Shown one piece after another: positions 16,967 through 24,891 of a stretch of 33,037 nucleotides of DNA. The position numbers and the translations under genes are program-made. The DNA is from Acidovorax sp. CF316. GTDB lineage: Bacteria > Pseudomonadota > Gammaproteobacteria > Burkholderiales > Burkholderiaceae_C. Every line of letters starts with the position of its first letter. Positions within the stretch are counted from its first letter, which is position 1. The stretch lies in contig NZ_AKJX01000157.1 of the NCBI RefSeq assembly GCF_000276605.1, forward strand, positions 1-33,037, given 5' to 3'. The notes under the pieces were generated by a model. The model worked only from the letters and a program-made list of their open reading frames with translations. It did no database searches and was not told where the DNA came from.

Positions 16967-17866
16967 CTATGCCGTGGCAGTCCGCAGGCGCTGCGCATCC
17001 TTGGCCGGCGGCAGGCCGAACGCGCGGCCATAGTCGCGGCTGAACTGCGAGGGGCTCTCATACCCCACGCGAAAGCCCGCACTGGCCGCATCCATGGCCT
17101 CGGCCACCATCATGCGGCGTGCCTCCTGCAGGCGCAGCTGGGTGCGAAACTCCAGCGGGCTCATCGAGGTCACGGCCTTGAAGTGCACGTGGAAGCTCGA
17201 TCGGCTCATGCCCGCCACGTCGGCCAGTTCGTCGATGCTCCAGGCCTCGGTGTAGCGCCCGCGTATCCAGGCGATGGCGCGCGCGATCTGGTTGAGCCGG
17301 CTGTCGGCCTGGGCCAGCTGGCGCACCAGGCCGTTGCCCGGCCCGGTGAGCAGGCGGTAGAAGATCTCGCGCTGCACCAGGGGCGCCAGCTCGGCGATGT
17401 CCTGCGGCGCATCGAGCAGCGATGCCAGGCGCACGGCGGCATCGAGCAGTTCGGGCGTGGTCTGGCTCAGCGCGATGCCGCGCGCCGGGGATCCCGCCTC
17501 TTCGCTGGGCGCGGGGTGGCGCAGCGCCAGCTCGCTCAGGCGCGCCATGTCCAGGTCGAGCACCAGGCACAGGTAGGGCCGCTCGGGGCTGGCTTCGATC
17601 ACCGACCCCATCACCGGCAGGTCCACCGACGCCACCAGGTACTGCGCCGCGTCGTAGATGTAGCCGGTGGTGCCCAGCACCGCGCGCTTGCGCCCCTGGG
17701 CCACCAGGCACAGCGTGGGCTCGTACACCACGGGCATGGGCATGGTGGGGGCCGAGGTGCGGATCAGCCCCACGCCGGGGATGGCGCTGGGGTGGATGCC
17801 GTCGGTGGCCGTATGGCGGCCCAGGATGTTGGCGAGGGTGGCGAGTTGCGAATGCATGGCTGCCAT
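16967..17866 (-). CDS. AraC family regulator with AraC_N domain
   Basis: A 299-residue regulator. The N-terminal AraC_N domain (about 20-180) has typical sequences (VYEPTLCLVAQGRKRAVLG, YLVASVDLPVMGSV, PYLCLVLDLD). The C-terminal HTH domain contains IDELADVAGMSRSSFHVHFK and GFRVGYESPSQFSRDYGRAFG. The start at 17866 is favoured by a GGGTGG stretch just upstream; the ATG at 17857 is an alternative. It is divergent from an aldo/keto reductase gene, an arrangement like E. coli YqhC with its aldehyde-reductase targets, so a response to reactive aldehydes is a reasonable inference. Confidence 0.9.
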   Translation of the reverse strand: MAAMHSQLATLANILGRHTATDGIHPSAIPGVGLIRTSAPTMPMPVVYEPTLCLVAQGRKRAVLGTTGYIYDAAQYLVASVDLPVMGSVIEASPERPYLCLVLDLDMARLSELALRHPAPSEEAGSPARGIALSQTTPELLDAAVRLASLLDAPQDIAELAPLVQREIFYRLLTGPGNGLVRQLAQADSRLNQIARAIAWIRGRYTEAWSIDELADVAGMSRSSFHVHFKAVTSMSPLEFRTQLRLQEARRMMVAEAMDAASAGFRVGYESPSQFSRDYGRAFGLPPAKDAQRLRTATA

Positions 17867-17914
17867 TGTCCACCCGCTGCAGGCGCGTGGCACGCGGGGC
17901 TGGATGATCGTGCA

Positions 17915-17935
17915 AGAACGGCGGACGAATGTTCT
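17915..17935. promoter_or_regulatory. Inverted repeat AGAAC-N11-GTTCT in a divergent promoter gap
   Basis: Five-base arms at 17915-17919 and 17931-17935 lie between the AraC_N regulator gene and the aldo/keto reductase gene. They could be a regulator site. The arms are short, so chance is not excluded. Confidence 0.3.
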
Positions 17936-17999
17936 ACGCCCTCGGGCAGGGTCGCGGCAACACTTCTTTCCATACCAACCCGCTTTAAAGGAAGCCTTC

Positions 18000-19070
18000 A
18001 TGACCGCACCCAATGCACTCAATCACTACCGCCTGCTCGGACGATCAGGCATGCGCGTTTCGCCCATGGTGCTGGGCACCATGACCTTCGGCACCGACTG
18101 GGGCTGGGGCGCCGATGGCGACGAGTCGCGCCGCATCTTCGACCTGTATGTGGAGCAGGGCGGCAACTTCATCGACACCTCGGTCAACTACACGGGCGGC
18201 GCTTCGGAGCGCATCCTGGGCGGGCTCATCAAGGGCCGGCGCGACCGGCTGGTGCTGTCCACCAAGTTCACCATGGCGCGCGACCCGGCCGACCCCAACT
18301 CTGGCGGCAACCACCGCATGAACCTGCAGCGCTCGGTCGAGGCCAGCCTGCGCCAACTCGACACCGACCGCATCGAACTGCTCTACCTGCACGCCTGGGA
18401 CTTCACCACCTCGCCCGAGGAGGTGATGCGCGGCCTGGATGACCTGGTGCGCTCGGGCAAGGTGCTGTACGTGGGCATCTGCAACACGCCGGCCTGGCAG
18501 ATCGCACGCCTGCAGACCCTGGCCGACCTGCGCGGCTGGGCGCCGCTGGTGGCCCTGCAGATCGAATACAGCCTGCTCGAGCGCACGGTGGAGCACGAGC
18601 TGATCCCCATGGCGGCCGCGCTGGGGCTGGGCGTGCTGCCCTGGTCACCACTGGGCGGGGGGCTGCTGGCCGGCAAGTACACGCGCAGCGACTTGGCGCA
18701 GCAGGCCGAGGCGGGTGTGTCGGCATCGCGCAAGGGCGTGATCGCCTCGTCGGGCCACATGACCGAGCGCGCGCTGGACATTGCCGAGGTGGTGCAGCAG
18801 GTCGCCAGCGAGGTGGGGGCCAGCGCCTCGCAGGTGGCCATTGCCTGGACCCTGGCCAACCCCGCCGTGACGGCACCGGTGATGGGCGCGCGCACGCTGG
18901 AACAGGCGCGCGACAACATCGGCGCACTGGGCCTGCAGCTGACGCAGGAGCAGATGGCGCGCCTCACCGAGGCCAGCGCCATCGCGCCCATCTTCCCCGC
19001 ACGCTTCATTGGCATGCCCATGCCGCAGCGGCTGATCTTCGGCGATTCGCCGGTGCAGCGGCGTGGCTGA
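18000..19070 (+). CDS. Aldo/keto reductase
   Basis: A 356-residue NADPH-dependent oxidoreductase of the AKR superfamily, probably reducing aldehydes or ketones. The catalytic tetrad is present: Asp59 and Tyr64 (NFIDTSVNYTGG), Lys89 (LSTKF) and His131 (LYLHAWD). The cofactor-binding end is seen in PWSPLGGGLLAGKY and PVMGARTLEQARDNI. The ATG at 18000 follows an AAAGGA ribosome-binding site. It is divergent from an AraC_N regulator and followed after 29 bases by a small exported protein gene, probably in one transcript. Confidence 0.95.
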   Translation: MTAPNALNHYRLLGRSGMRVSPMVLGTMTFGTDWGWGADGDESRRIFDLYVEQGGNFIDTSVNYTGGASERILGGLIKGRRDRLVLSTKFTMARDPADPNSGGNHRMNLQRSVEASLRQLDTDRIELLYLHAWDFTTSPEEVMRGLDDLVRSGKVLYVGICNTPAWQIARLQTLADLRGWAPLVALQIEYSLLERTVEHELIPMAAALGLGVLPWSPLGGGLLAGKYTRSDLAQQAEAGVSASRKGVIASSGHMTERALDIAEVVQQVASEVGASASQVAIAWTLANPAVTAPVMGARTLEQARDNIGALGLQLTQEQMARLTEASAIAPIFPARFIGMPMPQRLIFGDSPVQRRG

Positions 19071-19099
19071 GGCGGTGTGAACCAACAGGAAATTTCACT

Positions 19100-19441
19100 A
19101 TGACGAACTACCTTTCCCATTCCACGTTTGCGCTGGTCCTTGCCGGGTCGGTGCTTGCGGCCATGGCTGCGCGCCAGCCCGCCTTGGCCACCACACCGTC
19201 GGATGCGTCGAAGTACCACGGCATGTGGGTGACTGGCGATGGCCAGATCCGCCAGGAGCTGCTGCCCAATGGCCGCTATGACGAGGCGCGTGGCACGCGC
19301 GCCAGTGCTTACCAGGGGCGGTATGAAGTGCAGGGAAACCGCATTGCGTACTGGGACGACACGGGCTTCACTGCTGACGGCACCTTCGTCAATGCCGACG
19401 AACTGCACCACGGTGGCATGGTGTTCTACCGCCGCAAGTAG
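19100..19441 (+). CDS. Atu4866-domain secreted protein
   Basis: A 113-residue protein with an N-terminal signal peptide (about 1-30, hydrophobic TFALVLAGSVLAAMA) and a small beta-rich domain matching the Atu4866 family. Characteristic segments are HGMWVTGDGQIRQELLPNGRY, then AYQGRYEVQGNRIAYWDD, TGFTADGTF and HGGMVFYRRK. The family function is unknown. It lies just downstream of the aldo/keto reductase gene. An AGGAAA ribosome-binding site precedes the start. It converges on the dioxygenase gene with a 15-base gap. Confidence 0.88.
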   Translation: MTNYLSHSTFALVLAGSVLAAMAARQPALATTPSDASKYHGMWVTGDGQIRQELLPNGRYDEARGTRASAYQGRYEVQGNRIAYWDDTGFTADGTFVNADELHHGGMVFYRRK

Positions 19442-19456
19442 TGAACTTGCCCGCGC

Positions 19457-20086
19457 TCAGGCCGCCACGACGATCGGAAAGCGCGCCTGCAGTCCATCTG
19501 CACCGCGCGTGAACGGCACGGTGATCGCATCGCGCCCCGCTTCGGACAGATTGCGCCACAGCACGTCGCGCGCATTGCCCGCATCGCCGGCCACGTAGAG
19601 CTGGGTGGTCAGCAGCTCGCGCGGGCCCAGGCGCACCTTGAAGTGCACGTGCGGCGTGCGCCCGCTGTAGGGCACAGGGCGAATGGTGCGAAAGCGGTAG
19701 CTCCCATCCTGCCCCACGGTCACCCGGCCAAAACCCTGGAAGGCGGCATCGGCGCGCCCGCCGTCGCCCGGGTGGTGGTAGTGGCCGTGTTCGTCGCACT
19801 GCCAGATCTCGACCTGCGCGCCGCGCACGGGCTTGCCCGCCAGGTCGGTCACTGTGCCTTCCACCCAGGCCGGCTGGCCGCCGCGGTAGCTCAGCGGGCC
19901 GTTGCGCAGCAGGTCGTGGTCGGCATCGTCGGGCAGGCGCACGGGGTAGAACGGCCCCTCGGACTGCGATGGGGTGGCGATGCGCGCGGCGGCCGGCTGC
20001 GCGCGCACGCCCAGCCAGAGCGCGGGGGCGGCGACCAGGGCGGCGGCGACGGTGCGCCGGGGCAGGGCGGTGGTGTGCATCGCCAT
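19457..20086 (-). CDS. Exported intradiol ring-cleavage dioxygenase-like protein
   Basis: A 209-residue member of the non-haem Fe(III) intradiol dioxygenase family (protocatechuate 3,4-dioxygenase-like). Candidate iron ligands are all present: Tyr103 (HGHYHHPG), Tyr140 (RPVPYSG), His146 and His148 (TPHVHFK). The N-terminus has a twin-arginine-like signal (LPRRTVAAALVAAPALWLG), so it may be exported folded, unlike cytoplasmic catechol pathway enzymes. SQSEGPFYPV is typical of this subgroup. It lies 40 bases downstream of the RpiR regulator gene on the same strand. The ATG at 20080 is an alternative start. Substrate is unknown. Confidence 0.88.
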   Translation of the reverse strand: MAMHTTALPRRTVAAALVAAPALWLGVRAQPAAARIATPSQSEGPFYPVRLPDDADHDLLRNGPLSYRGGQPAWVEGTVTDLAGKPVRGAQVEIWQCDEHGHYHHPGDGGRADAAFQGFGRVTVGQDGSYRFRTIRPVPYSGRTPHVHFKVRLGPRELLTTQLYVAGDAGNARDVLWRNLSEAGRDAITVPFTRGADGLQARFPIVVAA

Positions 20087-20126
20087 GGGATGCGCCGGGC
20101 GGGGCGCGAGTTCCCGCAAGCGGCCC

Positions 20127-20993
20127 TCAGCCCGGGTTTTCCTTCCAGTGCTTGGCCCACAGGGCCTCTCCGCGCTCCAGCGCTGCGCCGAGCTCCTTCT
20201 TGCGGCGCTGGGCCACGGCCATGATGAGCGCGTTGGACACCGACAGCGCCGCGGTGTACGAGTCGAACGGAGACGCACTGGAGGTGCGCACCAGCAGCAC
20301 GTGGTCGGCCGAGACCACGGGCGGCGCGGTGGGGGTGTCGGTCATGACCACCACCTGGGCGCCTTGCTCCTTGAAGTATTTCGCGGCGCGCGTGATGGCC
20401 AGCGAATGGCGGCGAAAGGTGGGGGCCAGCAGCACGTCGTGCTCGCCGATCCAGAGCATCTCGTCTTCGATGGGCAGGGGGCTGGCCGAAGTCATCAGCC
20501 GCACATCGGGCAGGCACAGGTTCAGGTGCAAGGCCAGGTGGCTGGCGATAGGGGCCCCGTGGCGCTGGCCGAGCACGTGCACGCGCGCCTTGCGCTGGGT
20601 GAGCAGGCGCACCGTGGCCTCGAAGGCCGCGACGTCCAGCGCGGCGAAGGTGGTGGCCAGGTTGTGCTGGTCGTGCATCAGCACGTTGTCCAGGCACGAG
20701 CGGATGGAGATGTCGTCGCCGATCACGGCACTGGCCCGCGTGCCGGGCGTGGCGAGCAGGGCGGTCACCTCCGAGCGGGCCTCCATCTGCGCCTGCGCAT
20801 AGCTTTCGTAACCCAGCTTGATGAGCAGGCGCACCACGGTGGAGGCGCTGGTGTTCACCTTCTTCGCCAATTGGGTGGCCGATTCGAGCAGGCCCTGCGG
20901 GTGCTGGGCCTGCAGTTCGGCGATCAGGCGCTGCTCGCTCTTGGTGAGCTTCTTGCCGTAGCTGGCGATGCGTTGGTTCAGGTTCATGGCCAT
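20127..20993 (-). CDS. RpiR/MurR family transcriptional regulator
   Basis: A 288-residue regulator. The N-terminal HTH_6 domain (about 1-80) shows LTKSEQRLIAELQAQHPQGL and AKKVNTSASTVVRLLIKLGY. The C-terminal SIS domain (about 125-265), which usually binds a phosphosugar or related ligand, includes ARVHVLGQRHGAPIASHLAL and GAQVVVMTDTPTAP. Starts at 20993 (MAMNLNQ) and 20987 are both possible. It is divergent from a Bug binding-protein gene and followed by the dioxygenase gene, and probably controls these neighbours. RpiR members outside sugar metabolism are known in Burkholderiales transport clusters. Confidence 0.9.
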   Translation of the reverse strand: MAMNLNQRIASYGKKLTKSEQRLIAELQAQHPQGLLESATQLAKKVNTSASTVVRLLIKLGYESYAQAQMEARSEVTALLATPGTRASAVIGDDISIRSCLDNVLMHDQHNLATTFAALDVAAFEATVRLLTQRKARVHVLGQRHGAPIASHLALHLNLCLPDVRLMTSASPLPIEDEMLWIGEHDVLLAPTFRRHSLAITRAAKYFKEQGAQVVVMTDTPTAPPVVSADHVLLVRTSSASPFDSYTAALSVSNALIMAVAQRRKKELGAALERGEALWAKHWKENPG

Positions 20994-21022
20994 GGGATTG
21001 TGCGCAGATCTGGGGAATGTCC

Positions 21023-21067
21023 ATTTTTGCGTATGTTGTTGCAAAATTGAAATCAAACTGCAAAAAT
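21023..21067. promoter_or_regulatory. AT-rich inverted repeats between RpiR and Bug genes
   Basis: ATTTTTGC at 21023-21030 is perfectly inverted as GCAAAAAT at 21060-21067, with an extra GCAAAATT at 21041-21048 and a TTGA-AA-TCAA element at 21047-21056. The block is much more AT-rich than its surroundings and occupies the divergent promoter gap, so it is a candidate RpiR operator. Confidence 0.45.
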
Positions 21068-21102
21068 ATCTTCAAATTTTTCCCTACCACCCCAGGAAGC
21101 CC

Positions 21103-22107
21103 ATGAACTCCACATCCCCTGCCTCCACCCTGCGCCGCCGCGAGCTCCTGGGTGCAGGCCTTGCTGCTGCCGCTGCCGCATTGCCTTTTGTGGCCCATGC
21201 GCAGGCCTTCCCCTCCCGCCCGGTGACGCTGGTGGTGCCCTTCCCCGCAGGCGGCTCGGTGGACCTGATCGCGCGGCTCTATGCCGAGCCGTTGGCCAAG
21301 GCGCTGGGCACTTCGGTGGTGGTTGACAACCGTGCCGGTGCCGGCGGCTCCATCGCCAGCGCCCAGGTGGCGCGCGCCAAGGCCGATGGCTACACGCTGG
21401 TCGTGTCCTCGCAAAGCTCGCACCTGGCCAACCCGCTCACTCAGTCCAATGTGGGCTACGACCCGATCAAGGACTTCGCATCCATCGCGCAGCTGGCGCG
21501 CACGCCCAACGTGCTGGTGGTCAACCCGGCCGTGCCGGCGAAGAACCTCAAGGAGTTCATCGCGCACGTGAAGGCCAACCCTGGCAAGCTCAACTTCTGC
21601 AGCGCCGGGCCGGGCAGCATGGGACAGCTCAATGCCGAGCTGTTCAAGAACGCCGCGCAGCTCGACGCGGTGCACGTGCCCTACCGGGGCGGCGGCCCGC
21701 TGGTCACGGCGCTGATGGCCAACGAGGTGCAGTTCGGCCTGGACAACCTCGCGCCCTTCCTGCCCCAGATCCAGGCCGGCAAGCTGCGAGCGCTGGCCGT
21801 GGCCGCGCCCACGCGCCTGTCGGTGCTGCCCGACGTGCCCACCTTCGAGGAACTGGGATACCCCTTGAGCAACTCCACCTCGTGGATCGGCTTGGCCGCG
21901 CCCGCGAAGACGCCGCCCGAGGTGCTGGCCGCGCTGTACAAGGCTGTGCGCTCGGTGGCCGAGCAGCCCGCGATGATCGAAGCCCTGCAAACACGCGGCG
22001 CGCTGGTGCCCGAAGCCCTGTCGTCCGCACAGTTCACCGCGATGATGGGCGAGCGCCTGGCGGTGTACGGCGACCTGGTCAAGCGCCTGGGCATCCGGGG
22101 TGAGTAA
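21103..22107 (+). CDS. Bug-family periplasmic substrate-binding protein (tripartite tricarboxylate transporter type)
   Basis: A 334-residue periplasmic binding protein of the Bug/TctC family. The N-terminal signal has an arginine cluster (LRRRELLGAGLAAAAAALP), so Tat or Sec export is possible. Mature-protein marks are FPSRPVTLVVPFPAGGSVDL, VVVDNRAGAGGSIAS and NVLVVNPAVPAKNLKEF. An AGGAAG ribosome-binding site lies at 21094-21099. No TctA/TctB membrane genes are present nearby, which is common for the many orphan Bug genes of Burkholderiales. The ligand is unknown; the coupled downstream gene suggests an N-acyl amino acid or related carboxylate. Confidence 0.95.
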   Translation: MNSTSPASTLRRRELLGAGLAAAAAALPFVAHAQAFPSRPVTLVVPFPAGGSVDLIARLYAEPLAKALGTSVVVDNRAGAGGSIASAQVARAKADGYTLVVSSQSSHLANPLTQSNVGYDPIKDFASIAQLARTPNVLVVNPAVPAKNLKEFIAHVKANPGKLNFCSAGPGSMGQLNAELFKNAAQLDAVHVPYRGGGPLVTALMANEVQFGLDNLAPFLPQIQAGKLRALAVAAPTRLSVLPDVPTFEELGYPLSNSTSWIGLAAPAKTPPEVLAALYKAVRSVAEQPAMIEALQTRGALVPEALSSAQFTAMMGERLAVYGDLVKRLGIRGE

Positions 22108-22111
22108 GCCG

Positions 22112-23068
22112 ATGTCGACGCAAGCCGCCTTCGCCTCCGACAATTCGCCCCTGGAGGTGCTGCCGCGCGACCTCTCGGCCTACCGCCAGGGCAACACCGG
22201 CATAGCCTACGTGCACCGCTTCGAGTCGGGCCGGCCCGGCCCGCACGTGCTCATCAATGCGCTCACGCATGGCAACGAGATCTGCGGCATGGTGGCCGCC
22301 ACGCACCTGCTCGATACCGGTGTGCGCCCCCAAGTCGGCACGCTCACGGTGGGCTTTGCCAACGTGGAGGCCTACGAGGCCTTCGACATCGAGCGGCCCT
22401 ACGAGAACCGCCAGCTGGTGCACAACCTCAACCGCATCTGGTCGCCCGCCATGCTCGATGGCAGCGAGCACAGCCCCGAGCTGCGCCGTGCGCGCGAGCT
22501 GCGCCCGGTGCTGGCCGCAGCCGACAGCATCCTGGACATCCACTCCACACGCGCGCCGGTACAACCCTTCTGGGTCTACCCGGAGTTCGAGCGCAATGCC
22601 GCGCTCACCCTGGCCGTGGGCAAGCCGCTGGTGCACCTGGTGATGCCACCGGGCGCGGCACCGGGCACGGGGGTCATGTCCTATGCCCGCCACGGCGACC
22701 CGGCCAGCGACAGCCTGGGCGCCGTGGTGGTGGAGTGCGGGCAGCATTTCGCCCGGTCGGCCGCCGACCTGGCCACCGACGTCACGCTGCGCTTTTTGGC
22801 GCACCACGGGCTCATCGACGCGCTGCCTGCGCCGGCCGACCGCGCGCCCGCGCGACGCTTTCGGCTGCTGGAGGTGCACCTGGTGCAGACACCGCAGTTC
22901 GCCTTCACGCGGCCGGTCATCGGCTTCGAGACCTTTGCCGAGGGCGAGCTGATCGCGGTGGACGGCGACAAGGAGATCCGTTCGCCCTGTGACGACTGCA
23001 CCATCTTCATGCCCACGCGCGACCCGGTGGTGGGGCGCGAGGGGGTCTACCTCACGGTGCAGGTATAG
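22112..23068 (+). CDS. Succinylglutamate desuccinylase/aspartoacylase family zinc hydrolase
   Basis: A 318-residue M14-like deacylase that probably cleaves an N-acyl amino acid or similar amide. Zinc ligands are visible: His53 and Glu56 (ALTHGNEIC) and His144 (LDIHST). A substrate-binding NLNR motif follows at about 105-108, and the catalytic Glu is probably in VVVECGQHF. The ATG at 22112 is preferred because GGGGTG lies at normal distance; a GTG at 22100 would overlap the Bug gene end. It starts five bases after the Bug stop, so uptake and hydrolysis of one substrate are likely linked. Confidence 0.88.
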   Translation: MSTQAAFASDNSPLEVLPRDLSAYRQGNTGIAYVHRFESGRPGPHVLINALTHGNEICGMVAATHLLDTGVRPQVGTLTVGFANVEAYEAFDIERPYENRQLVHNLNRIWSPAMLDGSEHSPELRRARELRPVLAAADSILDIHSTRAPVQPFWVYPEFERNAALTLAVGKPLVHLVMPPGAAPGTGVMSYARHGDPASDSLGAVVVECGQHFARSAADLATDVTLRFLAHHGLIDALPAPADRAPARRFRLLEVHLVQTPQFAFTRPVIGFETFAEGELIAVDGDKEIRSPCDDCTIFMPTRDPVVGREGVYLTVQV

Positions 23069-23098
23069 GCATCAAGCCAAGCAAGGTAAGGCGCCCGC

Positions 23099-23875
23099 TC
23101 ACAGCCGCTGCCGGTACGCGGCCGGGGTCTCGCCGAAACTGCGCTTGAACAGGGTGATGAACGCGCTGGCCGTGGCATAGCCCAGGTCCAGCGCGACCGC
23201 GTTCACGGGCACATCGGCGGCCAGCATCTCCAGCGAGCGCAGCAGCCGCGCGCGCTGCCGCCAGGCGGTGAAGCTGAAGCCGGTTTCCTCCACGAAGCGC
23301 CGGCTCAGCGTGCGCGAGCTCAGGGCCGCCCACCGGGCCCAGGCCTCCAGGTCGCGCCCGTCCGCCGGGTCGGCGATGAGCGCGCGCGCAATGCGCAGCA
23401 GGCGTGCGTCCTGGGGCAGGGGCAGGCCCAGGGGTTCGACCGGCAGGCTGCGGATTTCGTCCAGGATCACCCCGGCTACGCGCGACTGGCCGGCATCGAG
23501 CGGGCCCAGCGGCCACTCGGCCGCGCGCAGCACGGCCTCGCGCAGCAGGCCCGAGGTGCGCAGCGTGCAGGGCCTGGCGGGCAGGCCCTCGCAGGCGGCC
23601 GGTTCGACGTACACGCTCCAGCCATGGAAGGGCCCATGCGACTGGGCCGCATGCAGGTGGTGCGGCGGTAGCCACACGGCATGGATGGCGGGCACGACCC
23701 ACAGCGCATCCTGCACCTTCACCGAGATCAGCCCACGCAGCGAGCCGAAGAGCTGGCCGCGCGCATGCTGGTGCGGCTCGGACATGCGCTCGCCGTCCTG
23801 CGTGCCGGCCAGGGCGATGACCAGCGGGCCGTCGGGCGCGTCGATGGTGGCGAGGTCGAGCTTCAGGTCGGACAT
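23099..23875 (-). CDS. AraC family transcriptional regulator (cupin type)
   Basis: A 258-residue regulator with an N-terminal cupin-like sensor (SEPHQHARGQLFGSLRGLISV, HAVWLPPHHLHAAQSHGP) and a C-terminal AraC HTH domain (LEAWARWAALSSRTLSRRFVEETG, NAVALDLGYATASAFITLFKR). The start at 23875 fits the family N-terminus. It is divergent from the PPOX/siderophore-interacting protein genes with a 125-base gap that holds a 21-base-spaced direct repeat. The signal is unknown; the neighbours suggest a link to iron or flavin redox metabolism. Confidence 0.9.
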   Translation of the reverse strand: MSDLKLDLATIDAPDGPLVIALAGTQDGERMSEPHQHARGQLFGSLRGLISVKVQDALWVVPAIHAVWLPPHHLHAAQSHGPFHGWSVYVEPAACEGLPARPCTLRTSGLLREAVLRAAEWPLGPLDAGQSRVAGVILDEIRSLPVEPLGLPLPQDARLLRIARALIADPADGRDLEAWARWAALSSRTLSRRFVEETGFSFTAWRQRARLLRSLEMLAADVPVNAVALDLGYATASAFITLFKRSFGETPAAYRQRL

Positions 23876-23902
23876 GGGGGCGAGGATGCGGTAGTGCCGT
23901 GG

Positions 23903-23936
23903 AAATGGCGGATTCGAGCAATCAAATGGCGTATCC
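23903..23936. promoter_or_regulatory. Direct repeat AAATGGCG, putative AraC-type operator
   Basis: AAATGGCG at 23903-23910 recurs at 23924-23931, a 21-base spacing typical of AraC half-sites; similarity extends as AAATGGCG-N-AT-N-C. The second copy ends just before a weak promoter region (TATTCT at 23965-23970 as possible -10). Confidence 0.5.
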
Positions 23937-24000
23937 AGTCTACAGCCGCCAAGTGAATGCATCTTATTCTTGTTTGCATCGCATCAACAGGAGCCAGGCC

Positions 24001-24891
24001 ATGCGCGCACAGGATGTTCTTCCGGACCATGTCAACGAAGTGGAGGTGGGCGGCGTCACCGTCCGCAAGGGATCGGTGGGGGCCTTCCTCGCCAATGCAC
24101 GGGTGCTGCAGGACCCCGGCGCGTCCGCCGAGGCCCGCGCCGCCGCCGCGGGCGACATCGAAGCCTTGGCACCGGCACTGCGCGCGCTGGGGCTGTTCGA
24201 CGTGCTCGAGGTCCGCGACCCGCAGCTGCGCGCCCTGGTCGAGCAACCTGTGCCACAGCCGGTGGCAGCAGATGCCCCCGACCTCGATGCGCTGTACGCG
24301 CCGCCGTCCGAGATGATCCAAAAGGCGGTGCTCGACCGCCTCATCGGTGGCCACGAAAGCTACCTCAAGGCCGCGACCTTCTTCTGCCTGGCCACGGGCA
24401 GCGGGCAGGGGCTCGATGCCTCGCCGCGCGGCGGCCCGCCAGGCTTCGTGCACGTGCTCGATGCGCACACCGTGGCCTTTGCCGACTGGCCGGGCAACAA
24501 CCGCATCGAGTCCCTGCGCAACCTGGAGCGCGATGACCGCGTGGGCATGCTGTTCATCTTTCCGGGGCTGGAGGTGTTTCTGCGCATCAATGGCCACGGC
24601 AGGGTGTCCACCGCCCCCGAGCTGCTGGCCGAGCTGGCGGAGCAGGGGCGCACGCCCAAGGCCGCCACGGTGGTGGCCATCACCGAGGTGCTCATGCACT
24701 GCGGCAAGGCGGTGAACCGCGCCAAACTCTGTGCCCCGGCATCGCAGGTGGACCGGGCCAGCGTGCCCACGGTGGGGCAGATGCTGGCGGAGCTCACGCG
24801 GCTGGGCGGTGCCACCACGCAGATCGGCGATGAGCAGGTGGGGCAGATCAACGCGCACTACGACCACGAGGTGCGGCATGCACTCTACTGA
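24001..24891 (+). CDS. Pyridoxamine 5'-phosphate oxidase-like (PPOX) flavoprotein
   Basis: A 296-residue protein. Residues about 1-85 form a helical, Ala-rich N-terminal region that I do not recognise. Residues about 100-290 form an FMN-binding split-barrel domain of the PPOX family, similar to the MSMEG_1061 group: SYLKAATFFCLATGSGQGLDASPRGG, FADWPGNNRIESLRNLERDDRVG and MLFIFPGLEVFLRINGHGRV. It begins after an AGGAG site and overlaps the siderophore-interacting protein gene by 14 bases. It probably acts as an FMN-dependent reductase or oxidase that may partner that FAD reductase. The substrate is unknown. Confidence 0.88.
   Translation: MRAQDVLPDHVNEVEVGGVTVRKGSVGAFLANARVLQDPGASAEARAAAAGDIEALAPALRALGLFDVLEVRDPQLRALVEQPVPQPVAADAPDLDALYAPPSEMIQKAVLDRLIGGHESYLKAATFFCLATGSGQGLDASPRGGPPGFVHVLDAHTVAFADWPGNNRIESLRNLERDDRVGMLFIFPGLEVFLRINGHGRVSTAPELLAELAEQGRTPKAATVVAITEVLMHCGKAVNRAKLCAPASQVDRASVPTVGQMLAELTRLGGATTQIGDEQVGQINAHYDHEVRHALY

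Noticed and set aside
19891-22143. 750-codon open frame on the minus strand
   Set aside because: It is a shadow of the dioxygenase and RpiR genes and antisense to the Bug gene; no domain is recognisable.
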